Below, in pieces: positions 26,726 to 36,200 of a DNA stretch of 50,238 nt. The DNA comes from Cytophagaceae bacterium. GTDB taxonomy: Bacteria > Bacteroidota > Bacteroidia > Cytophagales > Cytophagaceae. The stretch covers positions 1 through 50,238 of the forward strand of contig JANWYS010000006.1 in assembly GCA_025054875.1 (NCBI GenBank). Reading direction: 5' to 3'. The stretch's first letter is position 1. Each line of letters opens with the position of its first letter. The notes beneath the pieces are model-generated. The model searched no databases and was not told the origin of the DNA. It saw nothing but the letters and a program-made list of their open reading frames with translations. The position numbers were made by a program, and so were the translations under genes.

Positions 26726-26757
26726 CAAATCTAAAGTTTTGAAATATTTATACCAAA
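26726..26757 (-). promoter_or_regulatory. Promoter of ilvA (TTG / TAnnTTTG)
   Basis: On the minus strand a -7 box TAGATTTG (26726-26733) matches the Bacteroidota consensus TAnnTTTG exactly. A TTG in a T-rich run (26754-26756) lies 20 nt upstream as the -33 element. The expected start of transcription leaves a leader of about 15-20 nt before the ilvA ATG. Confidence 0.65.
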
Positions 26758-26794
26758 AAACATACAATTTGACTAAAATTGCCTATATTCGATT

Positions 26795-26989
26795 ATGCAT
26801 CATCTAAATGGAATTCAGGCTATCAGCGTAGTAGGTATTATCTTTGGTGTGTTTTGCCAAGCTATGCTGTTCATAATAGGCAAAAAGGTAGATACTATGT
26901 GGGCATTGTATCCTACGTGGATAGCTGTGTTTATTATGGGCACCTTAGTACGTTATTTCAGCAAGGGAGACGACGATCATCATCATTGA
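26795..26989 (+). CDS. Small two-helix membrane protein with Asp/His tail
   Basis: A 64-residue protein with two hydrophobic helices (about 8-28 and 40-57) and the tail RYFSKGDDDHHH. I recognise no family. The hydrophobic pattern, ATG start and a near-consensus box (TATATTCG, one mismatch to TAnnTTTG) just upstream suggest a real small gene divergent from ilvA. The Asp-Asp-Asp-His-His-His end could bind divalent metal, but this is speculation. Confidence 0.6.
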   Translation: MHHLNGIQAISVVGIIFGVFCQAMLFIIGKKVDTMWALYPTWIAVFIMGTLVRYFSKGDDDHHH

Positions 26990-27211
26990 ATTGAAACAAC
27001 CACAAAATTAAAGGCAGATTTTCAGAGTCATGTTTGACTTTGATTTAATCTTCCTGAGTATTAAAATGTTTTTATGGATAATAGTTGCAAAATCAGAAAG
27101 AAAAAATTTTTGCATTAGTCAACGTCTCATACTGGTCAATCGCCACACTCTCTTAAATTTTTCACAGTAAATTTCATTTTCAACTTATTTTTTTGACCTT
27201 TGCTTCATTCT

Positions 27212-29632
27212 ATGTGGAGCAAAATTTCTAGTCTGATTATAAAAAATAGAATATTACTGCTTGTAGTAATAATCATAAGCTCCGTTTTTTTTGCCTACAA
27301 AACTAAAGACCTGGAAATATCATACGATTACATACAGATAGTTCCCCCGGACGATACGGATTTTGTTTTCTATAAAAATTTCAAAAAAATCTTCGGAGAA
27401 GATGGAAACATTTTTGTGCTCGGCATGCAAGACAAGAGTTTATTTACTTTAGAAAAATTTAATCGCTTTGCTGAGTTATGTCATGCAATAAAAAAAATCA
27501 GCGGAGTAAATGATGCGATTTCTCTACCAACTTTGAAAGTGCTTGTAAAAGATACTGTATCCAAAAAATTCGTCCTCTGCTCCATATTCCCCGACACCTT
27601 AACAAGCCAAAAACAACTGGATAGCTTATTGAAAGTAACCAAGCGATTCAAAATGTATAAAGGGCTTGTACACAACGAAAACACCGATGCTGTATTAGTG
27701 GCAATATCTATAGAAGGGAAAACATTAAACTCTTTTGAACGACAAAGAGTAGTGAATGAAATTTTACGACTGAGTAAAAAATTTTCTGAAGATACTTCCA
27801 TTGAACTGCACTATGCCGGTATACCTTACAATCGCACTATAATGGTAAAACTCATGACTAAAGAATTCGTGATGTTAGCCATCTTGTCGGTATTGATTAC
27901 ATCGCTGATATTGTTTTTGTTTTTCAGATCGTTTTATTCTGTCTTTTTTACTCTGCTGGTCATAATAATTACTCTGCTCATCACAGGTGGTACCATTGCT
28001 CTGCTTGATTATAAAATAACGTTACTTACAGTCATACTTCCATCGCTCATCATAATACTCAGTATACCTAACTGTATATATATGTACAATATGTACCATC
28101 AGGAGTACCGCCGTCACAAAAATAAAGTAAAAGCTATAAGCCGTATCATTGAAAAAGTTGGCTTCCTTACATTCATGACCAATATTAACACTGCCGTCGG
28201 ATTTTTTGTGTTGTATTTTACAGATATCGTCACTATAAAAGAGTTTGGCGTATCGGCTGGGGTTTTGAGTGTGGCTACATTTGTAATCAGCATAGTGATA
28301 ATACCGACGTTTCTGTTATTCCTTCCGGCTCCCACCGAAAAGCAACTTAAACATCTTGATTTCGTTTTTCTGAAAAAAGTAATCAATGCCCTCGAAACTG
28401 TGGCCATAAGACATAGAGCATTTTTGTATACTACCACAATACTATTCATAGGCATATCTGTATATGGCATAAGTAAAATTCAGACGTTGTCTTACATGGT
28501 GGACGATTTACCCGAAGAAAGTGGAATAAAATCTGACCTGGCTTTTTTTGAGCAACAGTTTAAGGGCGTGATGCCTCTTGAAATAATAGTTGATTTTGGC
28601 AAGAAACAAGCTATCAAAAATCCGAAAAATCTGCGTAAGCTGGAAGAGTTTGAAAACTACCTGCTGTCGCTAAACAACATCTCGCCGCCACTGTCTGTGC
28701 TTAACATTATGAAAGGCGCAAACCAGGCCTTCCAGGATGGCGATCCTGAATTTTACAGTTTACCCTCACGAAACGAACTCCAATACATATCCTCTTACTT
28801 CGACAAAGGTCAGGAAAAAAATCCTCTGATCAGGTCTTTTATTGACTCTAATGCTCAGGTGTTTCGCATATCTACCAAAGTTGCAGACTTAGGCACGAAA
28901 AATACACACAATCTTGTCTATAAAAACATTCAACCTAAAGCCAAAGAAATTTTTTCTGACTCTACCGGAAAAACCAAAGTAAAAATTACCGGAACTACTC
29001 TTTTATTTCTCAAGGGCAATGAATTTCTCATAAACGACCTGAGCGAAAGTTTGCTTTATGCTTTTATACTCATTTCGCTGATGATGGCATTTTTATTTAC
29101 AAACTTACGGATGATCGTCATATCACTCATCCCCAACATCATTCCCATGATATTTACCGCAGGTATCATGGGGCTTTTCAACATACCTCTAAAGCCCAGC
29201 ACAGCACTCATATTTGGCATTTCTTTCGGTATATCCATAGACAGCACCATTCATTTTCTCAGCAAATACAAACAACAGCAAAAGATATATAAAGACAATG
29301 CTTTGTTGTCGGTGATTGGCAGCATACGCGAAACGGGTATAAGCATGATATATACATCTGTAGTACTATTCTGTGGTTTTATAATATACATATTCTCCAC
29401 TTTCGGAGGAACTATCGCCCTAGGCATGCTTACCTCAATTACTTTATTTTTTGCTATGTTTACGAACTTAACATTGCTGCCAGCTCTGTTGCTTACCTTT
29501 TCCAAACAAAAAATAATAAACCTGTATCCGGTAGTGAAGCGCAAGGAAGAATTTTATCACTATGAGGATGATGAAGAATATTTAGACCTTACTAAGTTGG
29601 AGATTAAAAAAGAGACAGAGGATACAAACTGA
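27212..29632 (+). CDS. RND-family transporter (MMPL type)
   Basis: About 806 residues in two homologous halves, each with one N-terminal helix, a periplasmic domain and a bundle of five helices, the layout of small RND/MMPL-like exporters. Half 1 has helices near 220-380, half 2 near 600-770; the second half holds GISFGISIDSTIHFLSKYKQQ, the typical helix-4 motif with acidic residue. I choose the ATG at 27212 rather than the in-frame TTG four codons earlier, since helix 1 begins soon after. A box GACCTTTG (27195-27202), one mismatch from TAnnTTTG, lies 9 bp upstream. It stands alone, without an adaptor gene. Lipid or hydrophobic-compound export is likely for the family; the substrate is unknown. 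Confidence 0.87.
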   Translation: MWSKISSLIIKNRILLLVVIIISSVFFAYKTKDLEISYDYIQIVPPDDTDFVFYKNFKKIFGEDGNIFVLGMQDKSLFTLEKFNRFAELCHAIKKISGVNDAISLPTLKVLVKDTVSKKFVLCSIFPDTLTSQKQLDSLLKVTKRFKMYKGLVHNENTDAVLVAISIEGKTLNSFERQRVVNEILRLSKKFSEDTSIELHYAGIPYNRTIMVKLMTKEFVMLAILSVLITSLILFLFFRSFYSVFFTLLVIIITLLITGGTIALLDYKITLLTVILPSLIIILSIPNCIYMYNMYHQEYRRHKNKVKAISRIIEKVGFLTFMTNINTAVGFFVLYFTDIVTIKEFGVSAGVLSVATFVISIVIIPTFLLFLPAPTEKQLKHLDFVFLKKVINALETVAIRHRAFLYTTTILFIGISVYGISKIQTLSYMVDDLPEESGIKSDLAFFEQQFKGVMPLEIIVDFGKKQAIKNPKNLRKLEEFENYLLSLNNISPPLSVLNIMKGANQAFQDGDPEFYSLPSRNELQYISSYFDKGQEKNPLIRSFIDSNAQVFRISTKVADLGTKNTHNLVYKNIQPKAKEIFSDSTGKTKVKITGTTLLFLKGNEFLINDLSESLLYAFILISLMMAFLFTNLRMIVISLIPNIIPMIFTAGIMGLFNIPLKPSTALIFGISFGISIDSTIHFLSKYKQQQKIYKDNALLSVIGSIRETGISMIYTSVVLFCGFIIYIFSTFGGTIALGMLTSITLFFAMFTNLTLLPALLLTFSKQKIINLYPVVKRKEEFYHYEDDEEYLDLTKLEIKKETEDTN

Positions 29633-29651
29633 AAAGAACTAATCCTTCAAA

Positions 29652-29903
29652 TTAGTAGTTGAGCTTTTGAAAAGCATAATCGTAACCAATTTTGGTCAAT
29701 ATGTTTATCGTTTCCTCTTCTGCCAACTCATTATTCCTCTCTATTCCTTCTCCGCCATAGGGATTGTTTTGCCACGAACGATCGTAGTATTTGCCGTTTT
29801 CATAAAGATATACTATTTGGCCTTCATAAATATCCTCCCGATAAATTTTGCCGGAACGCAAGAGAGACAATAACTCTTCGATATTATTTCTGATATTGGA
29901 CAT
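29652..29903 (-). CDS. Hypothetical 83-residue protein
   Basis: A small soluble, acidic protein (MSNIRNNIEELLSLLRSGKIYRED ... NPYGGEGIERNNELAEEETINIL) of no family I recognise. It follows lipA by 13 bp and is probably co-transcribed with it. It converges on the RND transporter gene (19 bp apart); a short inverted repeat ACTAAT/ATTAGT near 29639-29657 lies at the junction but is too weak to call a terminator. Confidence 0.65.
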   Translation of the reverse strand: MSNIRNNIEELLSLLRSGKIYREDIYEGQIVYLYENGKYYDRSWQNNPYGGEGIERNNELAEEETINILTKIGYDYAFQKLNY

Positions 29904-29916
29904 AATGATATAATTT

Positions 29917-30789
29917 TTATTTCACATGCCTTTCTGCATGATAAGAAGAGCGTACCAAGGGGCCTGACTCTACATACTTGAATCCTCTTTTCAGACCCTC
30001 TTCTTTATACTTTGCAAATATGTCGGGATGAATATATTCGACTACTTCCAGATGCATTTTAGTAGGTTGCAGATACTGCCCTAAAGTAAGCACATCAAGA
30101 CCGTGTTCTAACAAATCGTCCATAGCTTCATATACTTCATCTTCTGTTTCGCCCAATCCAAGCATTATTCCTGATTTGGTGCGTTTTCCGTATTCTTTAG
30201 TGCGTTTTATTTGTTCTAAACTTCTCTCGTATTTTGCCTGTGGGCGTACCATGCGGTACAATCTTTTCACGGTTTCCATATTGTGAGAAACCACTTCTTG
30301 CCCGGCGCTTATCATACGTTCTAAGGCTTGCCATGTACCTTTTACATCAGGTATCAGGGTTTCGATGGTAGTTTCCGGAGATAGCTTTTTTACTTCTACT
30401 ACTGTTTGATACCATATTTCGGCGCCTCGGTCCGGAAGTTCATCCCGGTTTACTGAAGTGATCACGGCATGTTTTACTCCCATGAGCTTTACCGCTTCAG
30501 CTACTCGCCTGGGTTCGTCTGTATCGTATTCAGTGGGTTTACCTGTTGCAACTGCACAAAAACCGCAACTACGAGTGCATACGTTGCCTAATATCATAAA
30601 TGTGGCCGTACCTTCGCCCCAGCATTCTCCCATGTTCGGACAATTGCCGCTTTGGCATATTGTATGCAAGTTGTACTCATCAACCATTTGGCGTACTTTC
30701 TTATAGTTTTCACCTACCGGCAACTTGACCCGTAACCATGCGGGTTTGTTTGATTTATTTTGAGAGGGTATAACAGGAAGTTCTATCAT
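29917..30789 (-). CDS. lipA: Lipoyl synthase
   Basis: A 290-residue radical-SAM enzyme inserting two sulfurs into octanoyl groups on lipoyl-dependent proteins. The auxiliary cluster motif CxxxxCxxxxxC is seen as [12 protein letters not shown] and the radical-SAM motif as CTRSCGFC. The conserved end [13 protein letters not shown] is present. The ATG at 30789 lies 7 bp after a TAnnTTTG box, implying a very short leader. The 83-residue gene follows at 13 bp. Confidence 0.96.
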   Translation of the reverse strand: MIELPVIPSQNKSNKPAWLRVKLPVGENYKKVRQMVDEYNLHTICQSGNCPNMGECWGEGTATFMILGNVCTRSCGFCAVATGKPTEYDTDEPRRVAEAVKLMGVKHAVITSVNRDELPDRGAEIWYQTVVEVKKLSPETTIETLIPDVKGTWQALERMISAGQEVVSHNMETVKRLYRMVRPQAKYERSLEQIKRTKEYGKRTKSGIMLGLGETEDEVYEAMDDLLEHGLDVLTLGQYLQPTKMHLEVVEYIHPDIFAKYKEEGLKRGFKYVESGPLVRSSYHAERHVK

Positions 30790-30796
30790 GACATTA

Positions 30797-30804
30797 CAAA
30801 TATA
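30797..30804 (-). promoter_or_regulatory. -7 box of lipA
   Basis: TATATTTG on the minus strand matches TAnnTTTG exactly, ending 7 bp before the lipA ATG. No good -33 TTG is seen at the usual distance. Transcription from here would give an almost leaderless mRNA. Confidence 0.5.
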
Positions 30805-30880
30805 ACTATTTATCCTATTTTATTCATCAGCGATGATGTTGCCGGAATTTGCAAGAGTTCTTTTCTGATACATAGCTCAT

Positions 30881-30902
30881 AAACTTTCGATTACGAAAGT
30901 TT
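30881..30902 (-). terminator. Hairpin after the unknown membrane-protein gene
   Basis: Perfect 9-bp inverted repeat AAACTTTCG/CGAAAGTTT (30881-30889 and 30894-30902) with a 4-nt loop, about 80 bp downstream of the gene at 30984-32033. The U-tract is only three bases long, so this is a weak terminator candidate or RNA 3'-end stem. Confidence 0.45.
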
Positions 30903-30983
30903 TCAACCTAAGGTATTTGGGTTCGTTGGCATTAAATTGCATGACGCCCCTTCTTTAAAGTCGTGCTCGTTTCTTACTATGGA

Positions 30984-32033
30984 TTATTTATTATGAATAG
31001 GTTTTACTGGATTAGTAAAAACTATATTTTTTATTTCCTGAAGTATGGCAAATAGTGTTTTGAAGTTTAATGGAAACTCCAAAAACACATGCAACATACT
31101 CAGGAAAAACAATACAATAAGTCCTACTCTGTAATCATATGCATATAGAGCTAATGAACAAATCCATATGAGAGCTGCCGGTATAAGCCACTTCAAAGGT
31201 ACTTTGTGCCATTTTATAATTCCTGTTTTTGAAAACCAATTCAGATAGTGGTAAGTGTAGGCAAAAGCGATAAAGCGTTGCATGATATATTTCGATTCGT
31301 AATGATCATTTGAGGCGAGCAGGTTATTTTCAAAAATAGTGATGGCATCTTCGTTTACACTCAAAAATCCGCTCTTGACGATGGCGTTTCTGACATACTC
31401 GTTCATGGCAGGTATACCATTCAGGAATGGGAAATAAAACACAAACACTCCACAACACACAAACACTATAAGCGATAGTAAGCCCGATATGCTTTTGTGT
31501 TTTAGCGCTCCATACAAGATAAACATGCCGGTAAATACATACACATGCACTAGGGTGGGAATCATTACACCCACCCACAGCTTGTAAGATTCTACGTTTT
31601 GCAGCAACAACCCTGCAATGGCACAACCTACAAGCAACAGTATTTTGCTTGTGGTATGTTTTATAAACGCCATTCCCAAAGCCCAACCGAGAGAAGCTAA
31701 AACTATGGCAGGAAAAATATTCACAAGATGTTTTTGCAAAAATTCAATTGTCTCCGGTTTGAACACATTCGGGAATAGTTGGTTTACGGAAAAAATTTCT
31801 ACCCATATTACTCCTACGGATAACAACGCACAGAGCACAATCAACGCCCAATAATCCCGTTTTGAAGCAGAGAAGTAATCTTTTTGGTGTAGCCATGGTA
31901 TTTCCGTAAGGTAATGCAAAGGCCCTAACACTGCATAAGAAAACAAAAACAATTCGAAAGGGAAAAAGATAGCAACAGCACAAGATGCGAGCATCAAGCC
32001 GATATTGAGATAATCAATTTTACTTGTATTCAT
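30984..32033 (-). CDS. Polytopic membrane protein of unknown function
   Basis: A 349-residue protein with about nine hydrophobic helices. The N-terminal part FPFELFLFSYAVLGPLHYLTEIPWLHQKDYF holds polar and aromatic residues inside or beside helices, with His and Glu (HYLTE) that may form a site, and there is a second His/Tyr/Trp-rich stretch, FAYTYHYLNWFSKTGIIKWHKVP, in the C-terminal half. Two such His-bearing segments in a polytopic protein suggest an enzyme or a cofactor binder, but I do not recognise the family. It lies 27 bp downstream of the methyltransferase gene and may share its transcript. Confidence 0.75.
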   Translation of the reverse strand: MNTSKIDYLNIGLMLASCAVAIFFPFELFLFSYAVLGPLHYLTEIPWLHQKDYFSASKRDYWALIVLCALLSVGVIWVEIFSVNQLFPNVFKPETIEFLQKHLVNIFPAIVLASLGWALGMAFIKHTTSKILLLVGCAIAGLLLQNVESYKLWVGVMIPTLVHVYVFTGMFILYGALKHKSISGLLSLIVFVCCGVFVFYFPFLNGIPAMNEYVRNAIVKSGFLSVNEDAITIFENNLLASNDHYESKYIMQRFIAFAYTYHYLNWFSKTGIIKWHKVPLKWLIPAALIWICSLALYAYDYRVGLIVLFFLSMLHVFLEFPLNFKTLFAILQEIKNIVFTNPVKPIHNK

Positions 32034-32060
32034 GGGGTAGTAGAAGCAATTATATTAAAG

Positions 32061-33254
32061 TTAGGATATTTTTTCCGTATGCAAAATTATGTGTTTATCG
32101 TGCATATCTGTAGTCGCAAATAAATATATATCGCCACCTTCATCAAGAGCTAACTTCTTGCGCACTTGCGATACAGAATCGGGGAAATTGCGGACTGCAA
32201 CATTTGCTTTGGAATGCTTTACAGTTTGATGTACTTCTTTTTTTGAGTATTTGAGCACATGAAGAACTTTAAAAATTCTTCCCGGAAAATGCGGCACAAG
32301 CGTCAAGGAAGTGTATAGATGTGTATGTGTGTGTAGTTTGAAAAGGGCATATTTTTGAGAAAGCCATTTAAATGCTCCAGCCTTTAGTAGTGCCGCATCG
32401 GGCTCGTAGAGATATGTGAGCGGATCAGAATATTTCACCTCTGAAAATTTTTCCTCTGAAAACGTAAACGAAAAAGTCTGCTTTATATCGTTATTCATAC
32501 ATACAGCATGCACCAAGGGTTCTGAAAAACAAGAAGAAGTTATCTTAAATAAAACTTCCTTGCATTCATTTTTAACAGAAATAACATAAATATCAGAAAC
32601 ATTCGAAAGTATCTGTAAAGTATGTTTTATATCTACAAGAGGTGATGTTTTTATCAGTACGGAAGGGCTTTTATGGAACAATAGAGGCATAAGGGTTATG
32701 ACATTCGGCGAACAATCTTCCAGGCGAATTACTCTGTTGTTATGATATCGTCTTGATGGGTCAATGTAAATAGTATCGAACTGGTTTTGAGAAATTGTTT
32801 GTAAAAATTTTTCTGCAGAATAATTTATGCAACAAATGTTGCTGCGTTTGAGAGCGCTGAAATTATTAAGAGCTGCCCTGTAGTAGGGCTCATGCTTTTC
32901 TACATAAGTCACGGACTGGAATTGAAATGAAAAATAATAAGTATCCACACCAAGGCCTCCCGTGAGGTCTAAAAGATGGCACCCTGAAAACAATGAACTT
33001 TTGTATGTTGCAGTAGCTTGAGAAGAACATTGTTCAATTGAGGTTTTATCAGGAAATAATACATTGAGGTTTTGGTACCAGTCGGGAAGTTTATGTTTTG
33101 CCTTTTTACGGCAGTGTATCTGTGTGGCGATGTATTGTATTTCATCAGTTGAGAAAGTTTTATTTTGCAATACAAACTCTTCGATGTTTGTATTTTCCAG
33201 TTCGAGTACGGCTTTTCGCAATAGGTTGTCTTTATGAAAGCCGGTAAAATCCAT
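32061..33254 (-). CDS. Class I SAM methyltransferase with THUMP-like C-terminal domain
   Basis: A 397-residue protein. The SAM-binding motif is LLDLTGGLGVDTYYFS (about 96-111) with an acidic end of strand 2 (VEKHEPYY), and the DPSRRY motif takes the place of the usual D/N-PP-Y/W catalytic loop. The C-terminal part (about 320-397) resembles the THUMP-like domain of Bacteroidota proteins and ends GGDIYLFATTDMHDKHIILHTEK. An RNA methyltransferase is the common prediction for this family; the substrate is unknown. It starts 31 bp after the CHAT gene and may be part of the same transcript. Confidence 0.82.
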   Translation of the reverse strand: MDFTGFHKDNLLRKAVLELENTNIEEFVLQNKTFSTDEIQYIATQIHCRKKAKHKLPDWYQNLNVLFPDKTSIEQCSSQATATYKSSLFSGCHLLDLTGGLGVDTYYFSFQFQSVTYVEKHEPYYRAALNNFSALKRSNICCINYSAEKFLQTISQNQFDTIYIDPSRRYHNNRVIRLEDCSPNVITLMPLLFHKSPSVLIKTSPLVDIKHTLQILSNVSDIYVISVKNECKEVLFKITSSCFSEPLVHAVCMNNDIKQTFSFTFSEEKFSEVKYSDPLTYLYEPDAALLKAGAFKWLSQKYALFKLHTHTHLYTSLTLVPHFPGRIFKVLHVLKYSKKEVHQTVKHSKANVAVRNFPDSVSQVRKKLALDEGGDIYLFATTDMHDKHIILHTEKIS

Positions 33255-33285
33255 TTATGGGAATGGGTGAAATTGAAGTATAGTT

Positions 33286-36200
33286 TCATTTTGTAGCCTG
33301 AAGAGCAGGCATACTGTTGCGTTCAGGTTTTCCTTCTATCATGATGAAAGCTCCCCAGTAGATGGGTTCCTTATATTCATCTTTTATTAGTTTTTTGGCT
33401 TCAACGAAAGCTTGTTGCTTGTTTCCTGTCTTGAGCCATTTGTTATAAAAAGAAACCATGAGCTTTTGTGTCACGTCATCATTTACTTTAAATAAGCTTA
33501 TGATAACGGCTTTTGCACCGGCGATAAGGAACGAACGTTGCAGCCCATATACACCCTCACCTAGTTGTACCTCCCCCCTTCCGGTTTCGCAAGCTGAAAG
33601 CACCACCAGATCGGTGTTATCTAAAGATAGGTCCATAGCTTCATATGCGGTGAGTATACCATCTTTTTGATTTACATAAGAATTTTCTTCATTGTCCACT
33701 ATATCGCCCGAACCAAGCAACATTAAGCCCGAGTTTAGAAGCGGATTAGTGGTAATATCGTCTTCATTTACTCCTGTGCTCGGAGTTTCTTTAAAATAGC
33801 CATGTGTAGCTACGTGCAGTACTTTAGGGTTTTTGATTTTTTTAAGCGTGTCTTCACTGATTTTATCTTCAATGAACTTTAATATAGGTTTTCCTGATGA
33901 TGCTAACAGGTTATCTATTTCCTGCAACTCTTGTTTAGCTCCGGGCAGATCGGGTACATTTTTTCTTTTCAGGTTCGTATTAGTGTAGAATACAGGGCTA
34001 CCACAAAGTACATAGCTGTTGAGTTCTTTTTTAGATTCTTTCGTCTTTTTTCTTGTTGTTTCTTCAATCTGCATTAGGTCTTTTGTGTTCGTTACTAAAA
34101 TGATTTGATTTTGATCCAAAGCATATCCACCATTCGGATTAGCAAGCATTTCGATATTTATCTGGTTGTACACTCCGTCGCAGGAAAGATATACTGTGGC
34201 TCCGTCTTTTATCTTACTTTTTATAGGTAACCAATATGCGTTGTAGGAGAGCTCATCTTTTACCATGAGTCGGGAGGTATTTCTGAAGTATTTCAAATAT
34301 TTTTTCTCCAAAGAAGAACCATTTTTGATGATTACATAGTCCGGATTATCATGAGTATTTTTTTCGAGAATCAGAGCTGCATATAAGGATGAGTCTGTAA
34401 AGGTTTTGTTGAAATATCTGAATCTGACTATTTCCACGGCATATTCGTTTTGAACAAGCTTAGCTTGAACATCCTGCCAGGTTATTGTTTTTGTACTTTC
34501 GTTTTTACTAAATAGCTCTGAACGCTTGCTCATTTCTTTTTCCAATTGTTCTATGCCAGATTCAATTTCACTTATTTTTATACCTTGTTCTGCGAGTTGT
34601 TCTTTGCTGAGAGATATAACGTTTATGAGGTATTCTTTCTGAGCTGTCCATTCATTGTAGAGTGAAATCAAAATAGAATCGTTGCTACTATTGATTTTCT
34701 CTAATAGCTTTAGGTTTGAAGACAGCAGCAATGCTTTTGTGGACAAGATATTGTTGTAAACCTTACCGGTATATTTAGCACTTTTCGCGGCTTCTTGTGT
34801 CAGAGCTATAGAAGTATAAAATTCGAATTCTTCTTTCAGCACTGCCCATGTTTTGCTTTTTTGACGGAAACTTAGCGAGGGGAAAATATCTTTAACATAC
34901 TTTAAATACTTAGGGATGATTTCGTCCATGATTTCAAGAGCTCTCTCAGTTTGTTTTTGCATGTAATATGCTCTGGCCAATTTACCTGAGGCACGTAAAT
35001 AGCCTTGGTGGTTTTCGTCAAATTTATCAGCATATATTTTTCTGGATTTTTCGAAGTAGGTTTCAGCTTCTTTGTACTTGTCTTTTTGATATTGAATAGT
35101 TCCTCTAAGCATGTAAATATCTGCTATGTATTTATTGGAATTACCCAGTTTGCCAGCCCAGTATTTTTCAGCTTGTTCAAGATTTTTGTCGGCTTGTTCG
35201 AGTGAAGCTTTTGTGCCAGAAGAGATGAGATACTCGGAGTATCGTTGCAAAGTTTCCATATACAATGGATTTGAACTTCCGATTCCTGAACTGATGATAT
35301 CAAGGGCTTCTTTATACAAATTGTCAACATTATTGCTATTGAGCACGCCTTGTTTCAGATAAAGTTGTGCTAGCCGCAACAATGTTTCAGCTCTTTTGAG
35401 GTGTTTTTTACCTAATTTTTTCTGTTGAATTTCGTCCGCTTTTTTGTAGGCTTCGTTAGCGTTTTTATAATCATTAATTTCCATGTAATAATCTCCCAGC
35501 AACAACATACATTCGCTCATTTTCAGAGATGCCGGGCCGTATACTGAATCAATGATGGATTTAGAGCTTAGGATGCTTTGTTCCATGGCCTTATAATTAC
35601 CTGTAATCTGATTTAGTCTGGCATTTTCAAAATATATGGGTATGAGTTTGGGGGAGTTGTTGCCAAACTTTTCGTTGAGCAGAGTTAAAGATTTGTCTAT
35701 TATTTTACTTGCTTTGGAATAGTTGCCATTTTGTACGTATAGATCAGCTAAATTCTCCAGGCGATCAATTTCGTCAAGTATGTTGACATCGTATTGCGCA
35801 TCTTTAGTGAGTTTGTAGGCTTCATTAGTGTAAGATTTACTCAGGTCGTATTCACCTATAAGTTTGTTAAGTCGCGCCAACGACAGGAGAGCTTTTTGTA
35901 ATACTTCATCTTTCCCTTTTTTGATTTGGTTTTTAAGTGAAGTTACTTTTGTTAACGTATCCAAGCCTTCTTTGTATTTACCTGCCAGAATACAGTATTC
36001 GCTGTATGAAGCCAAAGCGGCTAAATATTCGGCAGAATTTGGCCCGTAGTATTTTCTGGATATATCGGTAACGTCTTTTGCTTTTGCTATGGCAGAGTCG
36101 TACTGGTCTAATTTTGCATACAAGTCTGCATAGGCTTGTGCATAGTACATATTTTCTTTGCTGTATTTGTATAATGTTTTTTTGAGAAATCCATCATAAC

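Noticed and set aside
27200-27211. TTG start for the RND transporter
   Set aside because: It overlaps a possible promoter box; the ATG at 27212 precedes the first helix directly.
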